Below, in pieces: positions 34,523-42,878 of a stretch of 64,000 nt of DNA (its first letter is position 1; each line of letters begins with the position of its first letter). The notes beneath the pieces were generated by a model. That model searched no databases. It had not been told where the DNA came from and worked only from the letters and a program-made list of their open reading frames with translations. The position numbers were made by a program, and so were the translations under genes. Location of the stretch: positions 806,001 to 870,000 of the forward strand of contig JAVKEJ010000032.1 in the NCBI GenBank assembly GCA_040221475.1, given 5' to 3'. Origin of the DNA: WLXB01 sp040221475 (lineage in GTDB: Bacteria > Pseudomonadota > Alphaproteobacteria > Rhodospirillales > Rhodospirillaceae).

Positions 34523-35359
34523 TTATCTTTGACACCTTGAACAAAAAAACGTTGAGCGGCCCGCCTGAACAATCCGCTTCACCGTTACACCGTCTTTGCC
34601 GTCTGGATCGCATTTACACTGTTCACCTTCACGGCCATAGACGTTCCAACTGAATTTAAAATACCCCAATTCGCCCGATGGCTGAGCGTAATCCCGCAAG
34701 GTCGACCCGCCCGCCGCGATGGCCTCAGTCAAGACATCCTTGATCAACGGCACCAGACGCTGGGCGCGCTTGCCGGCCACGCTGCTGGCTTTGCGGCGTG
34801 GGGAAATACCCGCCCGGAACAAAGCCTCGCAAACATAGATATTCCCCAATCCGGCCACCACACGTTGATCCAGCAAGGCGGCTTTGATGCTTGTGCCCTT
34901 ACCCTTCAGCGCCGCGGACAAAACCTCAGGCGTGAAGGCGTCTGTCAGGGGGTCAGGCCCCATGCGGGCGAGCAATTTATGCTGTAACAGTGTTGCGGCC
35001 GTGGTGAGGGTCAAAAGACCAAATCGCCGTGGGTCATTGAAAAACACGCGAACGCCATCATCCGTGTCAAATACGACATGATCATGACGACCGGGGACCG
35101 CAGATGGGTCTGTGATGGTCATGCGCCCGGACATACCGAGATGGGCCAGCGCGACCGTGCCATCATCCAAATAGATGCAAATATATTTGGCCTGACGTGT
35201 GACCTGCTCGATTCGGCGGCCGGTGAGCGATTGCGCCAGGTTTTTGGGAAAAGGGATTCGCATGTTGGGCCGCCGCACCTGAACAGCCGTGAGGCGGCGT
35301 CCGTCAAAGACGTTCGCGAGGCCACGACAGGTGGTTTCAACTTCAGGCAACTCCGGCAT
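34523..35359 (-). CDS. mutM: Formamidopyrimidine-DNA glycosylase
   Basis: A 278-residue bifunctional glycosylase/AP lyase that removes 8-oxoguanine. The start at 35359 gives the essential PELPEVET N-terminus, whose Pro is the catalytic nucleophile after Met removal. QVVAGLGNIY-like (DQRVVAGLGNIYVCEAL) and the C-terminal RIVQAGRSTFFC are present. The zinc finger is unusual: its first cysteine pair reads CKC (C-x-C), where C-x2-C or longer spacing is usual. The final pair is CSRC. It is divergent from ubiE. Confidence 0.94.
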   Translation of the reverse strand: MPELPEVETTCRGLANVFDGRRLTAVQVRRPNMRIPFPKNLAQSLTGRRIEQVTRQAKYICIYLDDGTVALAHLGMSGRMTITDPSAVPGRHDHVVFDTDDGVRVFFNDPRRFGLLTLTTAATLLQHKLLARMGPDPLTDAFTPEVLSAALKGKGTSIKAALLDQRVVAGLGNIYVCEALFRAGISPRRKASSVAGKRAQRLVPLIKDVLTEAIAAGGSTLRDYAQPSGELGYFKFSWNVYGREGEQCKCDPDGKDGVTVKRIVQAGRSTFFCSRCQR

Positions 35360-35428
35360 GCGGCGCACACTGCGCCAAGGTCCCTAGCTTTGTCGAGACC
35401 TCTTGCTGCGGAACGAGCATCGCCCTGG

Positions 35429-35484
35429 TTGAGCCGAGGCCAGGTCGAGCCGAGGCCAGGTCGAGCCGAGCCGAGCCAAGCCAG
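35429..35484. repeat. 16-bp tandem repeat plus CGAGC-rich tail
   Basis: The 16-base unit TCGAGCCGAGGCCAGG occurs at 35429-35444 (with a few mismatches at its start) and perfectly at 35445-35460. A third partial copy then decays into GAGCC repeats ending near 35484. It lies between divergent mutM and ubiE. Confidence 0.75.
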
Positions 35485-35492
35485 AGTTAGAC

Positions 35493-35520
35493 CCGGGTTA
35501 GGGATAGCTCCCAAACCCGG
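35493..35520. other. Strong stem-loop just upstream of ubiE
   Basis: CCGGGTT (35493-35499) pairs with AACCCGG (35514-35520), and an inner GGGA/TCCC pair closes a TAGC loop with one mismatch per side. It ends 20 bases before the ubiE ATG. No T-run follows, so it is not an obvious terminator; it could structure the ubiE leader. Confidence 0.6.
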
Positions 35521-35540
35521 CTTCGTTTAAAGTGCTCGGC

Positions 35541-36317
35541 ATGCGTACGCCTGAACATCAAACGCCGGATGAGGCCACCCATTTCGGCTTCGAGACCGTG
35601 CCCGTCGCCGCCAAAGCCGGACGGGTGCGTGCGGTGTTCGATGCCGTGGCCCCGAAATACGATCTAATGAACGATCTGATGAGTGGCGGCGTGCACCGGC
35701 TATGGAAAAACGCCATGGTCGACTGGCTGGCCCCCAAAGCAGGGTGGTCCACCATTGATGTGGCGGGTGGCACCGGCGATATCGCTTTTCGGATTCGCGA
35801 CCGCATGGGAGGCGCCAACGCGCCCGGAAAAGTGACCGTCTGCGACATCAACCAGGCGATGCTGGAACAGGGACGAGACCGGGCCTTGGACCAAGGCCGC
35901 CTGCACGGTCTGGACTGGGCGGTGGGCAATGCCGAGTCCCTGCCTTTTCCCGACATGTATTTCGATGCCTACACCATTGCGTTTGGTCTGCGGAACGTGA
36001 CCAATATTCAGCACGCGCTCAATGAAGCGCGCCGAGTGTTAAAACCCGGTGGCCGGTTCTTGTGTCTGGAATTCAGTCAGGTTGTGGTGCCCGGTTTGGA
36101 CAAAGCCTATGACGCTTATTCCTTTAGTATTTTGCCGCGCCTGGGGCAGGCCGTGGCCGGAGACGGCAGCGCCTACCGGTATCTGGCCGAGAGCATTCGA
36201 AAGTTTCCACCGCAAGAACCGCTAAAAGAGATGATGGGAGACGCAGGACTGGGCTGCACATCTTATCGCAATCTGGCCGGTGGCATTGCCGCCCTGCATT
36301 CAGGATGGCGGCTGTAA
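35541..36317 (+). CDS. ubiE: Ubiquinone/menaquinone C-methyltransferase UbiE
   Basis: A 258-residue SAM-dependent methyltransferase acting on the quinone ring. It shows VFDAVAPKYDLMNDLMSGG, motif I DVAGGTGDIAFRI, GNAESLPFPD and AFGLRNVTN, all hallmarks of UbiE. I start at ATG 35541; an in-frame GTG lies three codons upstream. It is followed by ubiB, consistent with a ubiquinone biosynthesis operon. Confidence 0.96.
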   Translation: MRTPEHQTPDEATHFGFETVPVAAKAGRVRAVFDAVAPKYDLMNDLMSGGVHRLWKNAMVDWLAPKAGWSTIDVAGGTGDIAFRIRDRMGGANAPGKVTVCDINQAMLEQGRDRALDQGRLHGLDWAVGNAESLPFPDMYFDAYTIAFGLRNVTNIQHALNEARRVLKPGGRFLCLEFSQVVVPGLDKAYDAYSFSILPRLGQAVAGDGSAYRYLAESIRKFPPQEPLKEMMGDAGLGCTSYRNLAGGIAALHSGWRL

Positions 36318-36357
36318 CGGGCCGCTGGGCGGACCACGCCGACAGCATCAGACATTT

Positions 36358-37902
36358 ATGATTCGCTCCTTTCGCAACTTCACCCGCCTGATTGGCATTA
36401 GCAGAACGCTGGCCCGTCACGATGCTCTGTTTCTGCTGGATGGATATGCCATTGGTCGCGCTGTTGCCTCGGCAGTCCGGCTGACCGCTAAACCAGACCC
36501 GAAACTGAAAACCTTACGGCCTGGACAACGCCTGGCTGCAGCGCTGACCTCTCTTGGGCCGACATTCATCAAATTGGGGCAAACCTTGTCCACGCGCCCT
36601 GATCTATTGGGCCAGAGCGTGACCGACGACCTGACAGGCTTGCAGGACCGTCTGCCGCCCTTTGCCTTCGCAGACGTCAAACGCACCCTCGCGGCTGATT
36701 TTGATGGCGGGATGGACGCCCTGTTTGAGTCGATTGACCCTGAACCCGTTGCCGCCGCATCCATTGCCCAGGTGCACTTTGCGACCACCACTACAGGCGA
36801 CGAGGTTGCGGTTAAAATTCTACGGCCCGGGATTCGAGAAGCCTTCCATAGGGATCTCGACCTGTTGTACTGGCTGGCCGAGACCGTTGAGAGCACACAA
36901 CCCAGACTGCGCCGCCTGAAACCGGTTGAGACGGTGCGCGCCTTTGAACAGGCTGTGCATATTGAAATGGACCTGCGGTTCGAGGCCGCGGCGGCTGAAG
37001 AACTGCGCGAAAATTTTGTCGATGCGCCCCAGTTCCGGGTGCCGAAGATTGATTGGCAACGCACCTCTGAACATGTCCTGACGCTGGAGCGTGTGTCTGG
37101 GGTGCGGGTCGATCAACCGCGCGATGTGGAAGCCCTGGGGCTTGATCCGGTTGACCTGGTGAAAACCTCTGCGGAAGTGTTTTTCAGCATGGTGTTTCAT
37201 CACGGCTTTTTTCACGCCGATATGCACCCGGGGAATCTGTTTGTGTCGGACGACGGCACGCTGATCGCCATCGACTTCGGGATTATGGGCCGGATCGACG
37301 CTCCGACCCGCAGACGCCTGGGCGAAATGCTGTTGGGCTTTTTGACGCGGGACTATACCCGCGTGGCCGAAGTTCATATTGAAGCGGGCTATGTGCCCGC
37401 CAGCAAAGACGTGGGCGCGTTCGCGCAGGCTTGTCGGTCCATCGCCGAACCCATTCTGGGCAAACCCTTGAGCGAGATTTCGCTCGCCCGCCTGTTGGGT
37501 CAGCTCTTTCAGATTACCGAGACCTTTGACATGGAGACCCAGCCGCAATTGCTGTTGCTGCAAAAGAGCATGTTGCTGGCCGAAGGTGTGGGGCGTGTGT
37601 TGGCCCCCAACGTCAACATGTGGGAATTGGCCCGCCCCCTGATTGAAGACTGGATGGTCAAAGAACTGGGGCCGCAAGGCAAACTGCGTGATGTGGTATC
37701 GGACACCACGGCGACGCTGGCCAAACTGCCACGGCTGATTGACAGCGTGGATGCGGCCGCCGCTCAAATACGGCGGCAGGGCCTCAAGTTGGACCCGGAA
37801 ACCGCTGCAGCGATCCGGGGCCGGGCTCCAGGCCGGTCGCGCATCCACTGGTGGCCCTGGGCCATTGCCGCTGTCGCCGTCCTGTTGTGGATTTCGGGTT
37901 AA
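36358..37902 (+). CDS. ubiB: Ubiquinone biosynthesis protein UbiB (ADCK/ABC1 family)
   Basis: A 514-residue atypical kinase-like membrane protein needed for aerobic ubiquinone synthesis. The family motif KLGQTLSTRPDLL, the alanine-rich loop AAASIAQVHFA, the HADMHPGN catalytic loop and DFGIMG are all present. A C-terminal membrane helix (WWPWAIAAVAVLLWI) is typical. The ATG at 36358 gives the normal N-terminus (MIRSFRNFTRL); a longer version would overlap ubiE. Confidence 0.95.
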   Translation: MIRSFRNFTRLIGISRTLARHDALFLLDGYAIGRAVASAVRLTAKPDPKLKTLRPGQRLAAALTSLGPTFIKLGQTLSTRPDLLGQSVTDDLTGLQDRLPPFAFADVKRTLAADFDGGMDALFESIDPEPVAAASIAQVHFATTTTGDEVAVKILRPGIREAFHRDLDLLYWLAETVESTQPRLRRLKPVETVRAFEQAVHIEMDLRFEAAAAEELRENFVDAPQFRVPKIDWQRTSEHVLTLERVSGVRVDQPRDVEALGLDPVDLVKTSAEVFFSMVFHHGFFHADMHPGNLFVSDDGTLIAIDFGIMGRIDAPTRRRLGEMLLGFLTRDYTRVAEVHIEAGYVPASKDVGAFAQACRSIAEPILGKPLSEISLARLLGQLFQITETFDMETQPQLLLLQKSMLLAEGVGRVLAPNVNMWELARPLIEDWMVKELGPQGKLRDVVSDTTATLAKLPRLIDSVDAAAAQIRRQGLKLDPETAAAIRGRAPGRSRIHWWPWAIAAVAVLLWISG

Positions 37903-37979
37903 GGTGACGGCTGAGGTTAGAGTCGTATAAACTGTGGTTCTGACGTAGAAGAGCCGTCTTGAACTGAGTCTCTCATTAA

Positions 37980-39218
37980 ATGAGTTTCTCAATGACTGGA
38001 AAGACAGAGTCCGTGCTTGAGAACCGCCGCATCCTGTTAATCGTTTCTGGTGGTATTGCCGCCGTAAAGGTGCCCGATTTGATTCGCCGTCTGCGCGAAC
38101 GCGGGGCTCACGTGCGGTGCATTCTCACAGCGGCCGGGGCCCAGTTTGTTACGCCCATGAGTTTGGCGGCCCTGTCGGGTGACAAGGTGTTTCAAGAGTT
38201 GTTCTCCCTGACCGACGAAAGTGAGATGGGACACATCAACCTCAGCCGGGAGGCCGACGTGGTGCTTGTCGCCCCGGCGACCGCCAACATTATGGCCAAG
38301 CTCACCCATGGCCTGGCAGACGATCTGGCCACCACCGCGCTGCTGGCAACCGACAAGCCCGTGATGCTGGCGCCATCGATGAATGTGATGATGTGGACCC
38401 ACCCTGCCACGCAATCCAACTTGAGCATGTTACAAGATCGCGGCGTAACCATCGTCGGGCCAGGCGCCGGTGATTTGGCCTGCGGTGAAGTGGGCAACGG
38501 ACGCATGGCCGAAGTGCCGGACATCATCGCCGCCTTGAGCCAGCATTTTCAGACCCATGAGGGCCAGGGAGCGCTCACAGGATACTCAGCCCTGGTGACC
38601 AGTGGACCAACCCACGAGCCGATTGATCCGGTGCGCTACATTGCCAACAGATCCTCCGGCAAGCAGGGACATGCCATTGCCGCAGCGTTGGCGGACCTCG
38701 GCGCAAAAGTCACGCTGGTGACCGGCCCGACAACATTGGCGGATCCGGACGGCGTGACCGTGAAATCTGTGCAGACCGCCGCGCAGATGCATAAAGCCTG
38801 CCTGGCCGCACGCCCTTTTGACATTGCCGTGTGTGCCGCCGCCGTGGCGGACTGGCGTGTCAGCGGTGCAGGCACTTCAAAGATGAAAAAGACGGGCGAT
38901 GGACCACCGGCGCTTACGCTAACCGAAAACCCGGACATTTTGGCAACCCTGTCAGAGAAGACTGAGGCGCGCGCAAAACTGGTGATTGGCTTTGCGGCAG
39001 AAACTGAAAACGTGATCGAGAACGGCACCAAAAAACGGGCGTCCAAAAACTGCGATTGGATTGTCGCCAACGATGTGTCCGGCGGTTTTGGCGGCGACAG
39101 CAACACGGTCCATATTATTACGGAAGATGGCGTCGACAGCTGGCCGACCCTGCGCAAGCAAGCGGTGGCCGAGCGCCTGGCCGCGCGCATCGCCGAACAT
39201 TTTAACACCCCCTCCTAG
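37980..39218 (+). CDS. coaBC: Bifunctional CoaBC: phosphopantothenoylcysteine decarboxylase/synthetase
   Basis: A 412-residue enzyme of coenzyme A synthesis. The N-terminal flavoprotein decarboxylase shows ILLIVSGGIAAVKVPDLIR, the active-site His in GHINLSREAD, PSMNVMMW, and the Cys loop GDLACGEVGNGRM. The C-terminal synthetase shows TSGPTHEPIDPVRYIANRSS and KMKK. Start at ATG 37980; an in-frame ATG four codons later is an alternative. dut follows after 23 bases. Confidence 0.96.
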   Translation: MSFSMTGKTESVLENRRILLIVSGGIAAVKVPDLIRRLRERGAHVRCILTAAGAQFVTPMSLAALSGDKVFQELFSLTDESEMGHINLSREADVVLVAPATANIMAKLTHGLADDLATTALLATDKPVMLAPSMNVMMWTHPATQSNLSMLQDRGVTIVGPGAGDLACGEVGNGRMAEVPDIIAALSQHFQTHEGQGALTGYSALVTSGPTHEPIDPVRYIANRSSGKQGHAIAAALADLGAKVTLVTGPTTLADPDGVTVKSVQTAAQMHKACLAARPFDIAVCAAAVADWRVSGAGTSKMKKTGDGPPALTLTENPDILATLSEKTEARAKLVIGFAAETENVIENGTKKRASKNCDWIVANDVSGGFGGDSNTVHIITEDGVDSWPTLRKQAVAERLAARIAEHFNTPS

Positions 39219-39241
39219 CGTTTCAGATTGTAAGAAGAGTT

Positions 39242-39703
39242 ATGACCAACACTCATTCCACCGCCGTTGCCGTTAAACGTCTGCCCCACGGGGCGGACCT
39301 GCCGCTGCCCGCCTATCAAACCGATGAGGCCGCCGGGATGGATTTATATGCCGCGATTGACGCCCCCATCACCCTGAGCCCGCAAGAGAAAACCATGGTG
39401 GCCACGGGTCTGGCGATTGCCCTGACGCCGGGCTTTGAAGCGCAAGTACGGCCAAGATCGGGCCTGGCCGCGAAACACGGCGTGACCGTTCTCAACAGTC
39501 CAGGCACCATTGATGCGGATTATCGCGGCGAAGTGAAAGTGATTCTGATCAACCATGGCCAGGAGCCCTTTGTCATTACGCGCGGCGAACGCATCGCGCA
39601 ACTGCTGGTCGCTCCGGTGACCCGCGCGATTCTGGAAGTCGTCGACGAACTGCCTGAAACCGTGCGCGGCGCAGGCGGCTTTGGCTCCACTGGTCGCAGT
39701 TAA
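39242..39703 (+). CDS. dut: Deoxyuridine 5'-triphosphate nucleotidohydrolase
   Basis: A 153-residue trimeric dUTPase that hydrolyses dUTP to dUMP. All five motifs are visible: AAGMDLYA, RPRSGLA, GTIDADYRGEV, GERIAQLLV and RGAGGFGSTGR. It lies directly after coaBC, a common neighbourhood. Confidence 0.97.
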   Translation: MTNTHSTAVAVKRLPHGADLPLPAYQTDEAAGMDLYAAIDAPITLSPQEKTMVATGLAIALTPGFEAQVRPRSGLAAKHGVTVLNSPGTIDADYRGEVKVILINHGQEPFVITRGERIAQLLVAPVTRAILEVVDELPETVRGAGGFGSTGRS

Positions 39704-39737
39704 GGCGTCGCATTCTAAGCGAACGGCAAAGACGGAC

Positions 39738-40553
39738 ATGAACGACATATCACTCCCCTTAACTGAAGATCAGATTGAACGGTACGCGCGCCACATTCGG
39801 CTAAAGGATGTCGGGATAGAGGGGCAGGCGAAGTTGCTGACCGCAAAAGTATTGGTGGTGGGTGCCGGTGGACTGGGATCGCCCTTGATTCAGTATTTGG
39901 CCGCCGCGGGCGTCGGCACGCTGGGCATTGTCGATGACGACACGGTTGATGCCTCAAACTTGCAACGCCAAGTGCTGCACGCAACCGCGCATCTGGGGCG
40001 CAGTAAAGTTGACAGCGCGATGATCGGCGCACAGGCGATCAACCCGGACGTGAACATTATCCCCCACCTCACCCGTCTGACGTCTGACAATGCGCGTGCG
40101 ATTATTCAGGGCTACGACATTGTCGCCGATGGCAGCGACAATTTTGAAACCCGCTTTCTGATCAATGACACCTGCTTCGCAGAGAAGAAGACCCTGGTGT
40201 CGGGCGCGGTGATCCGATTTGATGGACAACTGTCCACGTACAAACCCCATGACGGCGGGCCGTGTTACCGCTGCCTGTATCCAGAACCGCCACCGCCTGA
40301 AGATGTCTGGACCTGCGAGCAGGCTGGGATTTTAGGCGCAGTGGCCGGTGTGGTGGGCACCTTGCAAGCCACCGAAGTCTTGAAAGAAATTTTAGGCATC
40401 GGCCTAGGTATGGCGGGACGGTTGCTGATTTATGATGCCCTGGACGTATCCACCCGCATCGTCAAAGTAAACCCCGATCCGCACTGCTCTCTGTGTTCCG
40501 CGCACGCTTCTACGCAAGGTTCTGCGCGCACATACAACACAGAGAAGCTTTAA
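39738..40553 (+). CDS. moeB: MoeB/ThiF-family E1-like adenylyltransferase
   Basis: A 271-residue enzyme that adenylates the C-terminus of a ubiquitin-like sulfur carrier (MoaD or ThiS). The nucleotide-binding motif is GAGGLGSPL, followed by DDDTVDASNLQRQ, and the zinc pairs are CYRC and CSLC. There is no rhodanese domain. The ATG at 39738 gives the usual start; an upstream in-frame start overlaps dut. MoeB and ThiF cannot be separated confidently by eye. Converges with the lipoprotein gene. Confidence 0.88.
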   Translation: MNDISLPLTEDQIERYARHIRLKDVGIEGQAKLLTAKVLVVGAGGLGSPLIQYLAAAGVGTLGIVDDDTVDASNLQRQVLHATAHLGRSKVDSAMIGAQAINPDVNIIPHLTRLTSDNARAIIQGYDIVADGSDNFETRFLINDTCFAEKKTLVSGAVIRFDGQLSTYKPHDGGPCYRCLYPEPPPPEDVWTCEQAGILGAVAGVVGTLQATEVLKEILGIGLGMAGRLLIYDALDVSTRIVKVNPDPHCSLCSAHASTQGSARTYNTEKL

Positions 40554-40559
40554 CCGGAC

Positions 40560-41414
40560 CTACTTTTCAAAAATAATATCGACGCGGCGGTTGTCTTGCT
40601 CGCGCGTGCCATCTGGACGCGGCGCACGCGGCCGTTCTTCGCCGTAAGCTTCAACCCGCATCTCACTTTGATCAATACCTTCGTCAGCCAAAGCATTGTA
40701 GACCGTCTCGGCGCGGCGCTGTGACAACATGATGTTGTAATCGCTTGAGCCCGCAGAGTCCGTATGACCAATCACCAAGACCGTTGCTGGGTTATATTTT
40801 TCGTGGGCTTCAGAAATCTGACTGACCACGGCACGGGCGTCTGCATTCAAATTAGAAGAATCAAAGTCGAAGAAAATCTGGAACTGCTCGGGCATGGCCG
40901 GATCAGGCAGCGGTGCTTTTTCAGCCACGGCCGCTGGCTTGGCGGCTTCGAGCGCGCGCATGGCTGTGTTAAAGCTGGACCGGCACGCTGCGATATCTGC
41001 CGGCTGGCGATCTTCTTCCTGTTCTTGCATCCAGCAGTCGAACGCGGATTGCGCCATGGCCGCCATAACCGGCATGTCGGCCCGTGTTTGATCGGTCAGG
41101 ACCGTCATGAGGCGCGCGCGCGCATCACTGAGCGTGTTGCTGGCATGACTGGGAATTGAGCGGCTCGACAGAGCTTCCGGCATAAACGTCTCGCCGGCCG
41201 CTGCGCGTCGTGCCCGCTGAACAAAGGCTTTGGTATCACCCCAGTCGGCTTCCGCGCGCTCGGATTGAGCGAGGTCTGCATAATCGTTCTGCAAGGCGCG
41301 GTGAAAGTCATCGCCGCGGTTGGGCAGAGAGCGTGCGCCGGGCACATCGTAATTGGCCCCACACGCAGCCAGACCCAGTGCAGCCGTTGCCAGCATGATC
41401 GAACGTAACATCAT
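40560..41414 (-). CDS. OmpA-family outer membrane lipoprotein
   Basis: A 284-residue lipoprotein with the lipobox LAAC (Cys 18) and a C-terminal OmpA-like peptidoglycan-binding domain: FFDFDSSNLNADA, VIGHTDSAGSSDYNIMLSQRRA, VEAYGEERP and NRRVDIIF. The middle, alpha-helical part (about 40-170) is not recognised. It probably anchors the outer membrane to peptidoglycan. Confidence 0.88.
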   Translation of the reverse strand: MMLRSIMLATAALGLAACGANYDVPGARSLPNRGDDFHRALQNDYADLAQSERAEADWGDTKAFVQRARRAAAGETFMPEALSSRSIPSHASNTLSDARARLMTVLTDQTRADMPVMAAMAQSAFDCWMQEQEEDRQPADIAACRSSFNTAMRALEAAKPAAVAEKAPLPDPAMPEQFQIFFDFDSSNLNADARAVVSQISEAHEKYNPATVLVIGHTDSAGSSDYNIMLSQRRAETVYNALADEGIDQSEMRVEAYGEERPRAPRPDGTREQDNRRVDIIFEK

Positions 41415-41631
41415 TATTTCCCTCTCCCTTTCGCCTTAGCTCCGCGTTTCCAAATTTCAGTCTCGGTGATCACGCACAGCTCAGAACCGCGCAGATGTCT
41501 CCTCACCCCAGATCATGGAGCATGTTACCTGAAGTCCCCCCGGAAACGGGGCCAGATTACCTTTCTAGCGTTGTGCCCGTAAGGAGACAAGAACCCTTTG
41601 CGATTCAACCATTTCAGCGTAATGAGGGCCT

Positions 41632-42867
41632 ATGCCTGACGATACGCTTCACCCAACACCTTCGCATCCGCCAATTGGGGCGGAATCCCTGGGTCAATTT
41701 CAGGACACCCGCAGCTCTCTTGTGGGTTTAGACAAGGCTGAACTCACGGCCTTGGCTGAAAACTTAGGGGAAAAGCCCTATCGCGGGACCCAGTTGTTTC
41801 ACTGGATCTATAACCGTGGTGCCCGCAGTTTCGAAGATATGACGGATGTTTCCAAAGCCTTCAGGACGGTTTTGCTCGAGAAATACACGCTGGACCGGCC
41901 CCGGATCGCCCAGGAGCAGCTGTCAGAAGATGGCACCCGTAAATGGCTGCACGCGTTTGTCGATGGCCAGAAGGCCGAAGCGGTGTTCATTCCGGAAGAA
42001 GATCGCGGCACCCTGTGCATCTCGTCGCAAGTGGGCTGCACGCTCACCTGCCGGTTTTGTCACACCGGCACCCAGCGCCTGGTGCGCAACCTGACGCCCG
42101 CCGAAATTGTCGGGCAAGTGATGATTGCCAGGGACGCCTTAAACGAATGGCCAACCCCAACTGAAGAAGCAAAACTGCTCTCAAACATCGTTTTGATGGG
42201 CATGGGTGAACCACTGTACAATTTCGATGCCGTGAAAAGCGCCATGCAAACGGTGATGGCCAGTGATGGTTTGGCTCTGGGACGCCGCCGGATTACGCTT
42301 TCAACGTCTGGCGTGGTCCCCGGCATTAAACGCTGCGGCGAGGAACTGCGCGTGAATCTGGCGATCTCTTTGCATGCCGCAGATGACGAGACCCGGTCTG
42401 AGATCATGCCGATCAACAAGAAGTATCCGCTGAAAGATCTGATGACCGCCTGCCGTGAGTATCCGGGCGCGTCCAATGCCCGCCGGATCACCTTTGAATA
42501 CGTGATGTTAAAAGGCATCAACGACGCCCCCGCGGACGCCCGCGCGCTGGTGAAACTGGTCAAAGACGTGCCCTGTAAGTTTAATCTGATTCCGTTCAAC
42601 CCCTGGCCCGGCACCCCCTACGAGTGCTCCAATGCCAAAACGATCAACACGTTCCAGAGCATTCTGACCAACGCAGGACTGACCTGCCCGGTGCGCACGC
42701 CCCGGGGCCGGGATATTCTGGCGGCCTGTGGACAACTCAAGACGGACTCGGAAAAACTGAGTGCGCGCGAACGCCGGGAACAGGCCGAGAAGATGTGGGC
42801 TGAGAAAGAAGCGCAAGGGACACAGCCGCGTGCAGCGCCTCACCCATCACCTCAGCACACACCTTAG
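41632..42867 (+). CDS. rlmN: Dual-specificity 23S rRNA/tRNA methyltransferase RlmN
   Basis: A 411-residue radical-SAM enzyme that makes 2-methyladenosine in 23S rRNA (A2503) and some tRNAs. The cluster motif is CTLTCRFC, preceded by FIPEEDRGTLCISSQVGC, and the gatekeeper cysteine region is CPVRTPRGRDILAACGQL. A hydrophilic N-terminal extension of about 25 residues and a basic C-terminal tail are present. Confidence 0.96.
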   Translation: MPDDTLHPTPSHPPIGAESLGQFQDTRSSLVGLDKAELTALAENLGEKPYRGTQLFHWIYNRGARSFEDMTDVSKAFRTVLLEKYTLDRPRIAQEQLSEDGTRKWLHAFVDGQKAEAVFIPEEDRGTLCISSQVGCTLTCRFCHTGTQRLVRNLTPAEIVGQVMIARDALNEWPTPTEEAKLLSNIVLMGMGEPLYNFDAVKSAMQTVMASDGLALGRRRITLSTSGVVPGIKRCGEELRVNLAISLHAADDETRSEIMPINKKYPLKDLMTACREYPGASNARRITFEYVMLKGINDAPADARALVKLVKDVPCKFNLIPFNPWPGTPYECSNAKTINTFQSILTNAGLTCPVRTPRGRDILAACGQLKTDSEKLSARERREQAEKMWAEKEAQGTQPRAAPHPSPQHTP

Positions 42868-42878
42868 TGTGAACGGAA

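Noticed and set aside
36820..37992. Long open frame of 390 codons antisense to ubiB
   Set aside because: It lies opposite a fully conserved ubiB and reads as His/Gln/Arg-rich low-likelihood protein; a shadow of codon bias.
41495..41731. Short plus-strand frame upstream of rlmN
   Set aside because: Overlaps the rlmN start in another frame and has no ribosome binding site or recognisable features.
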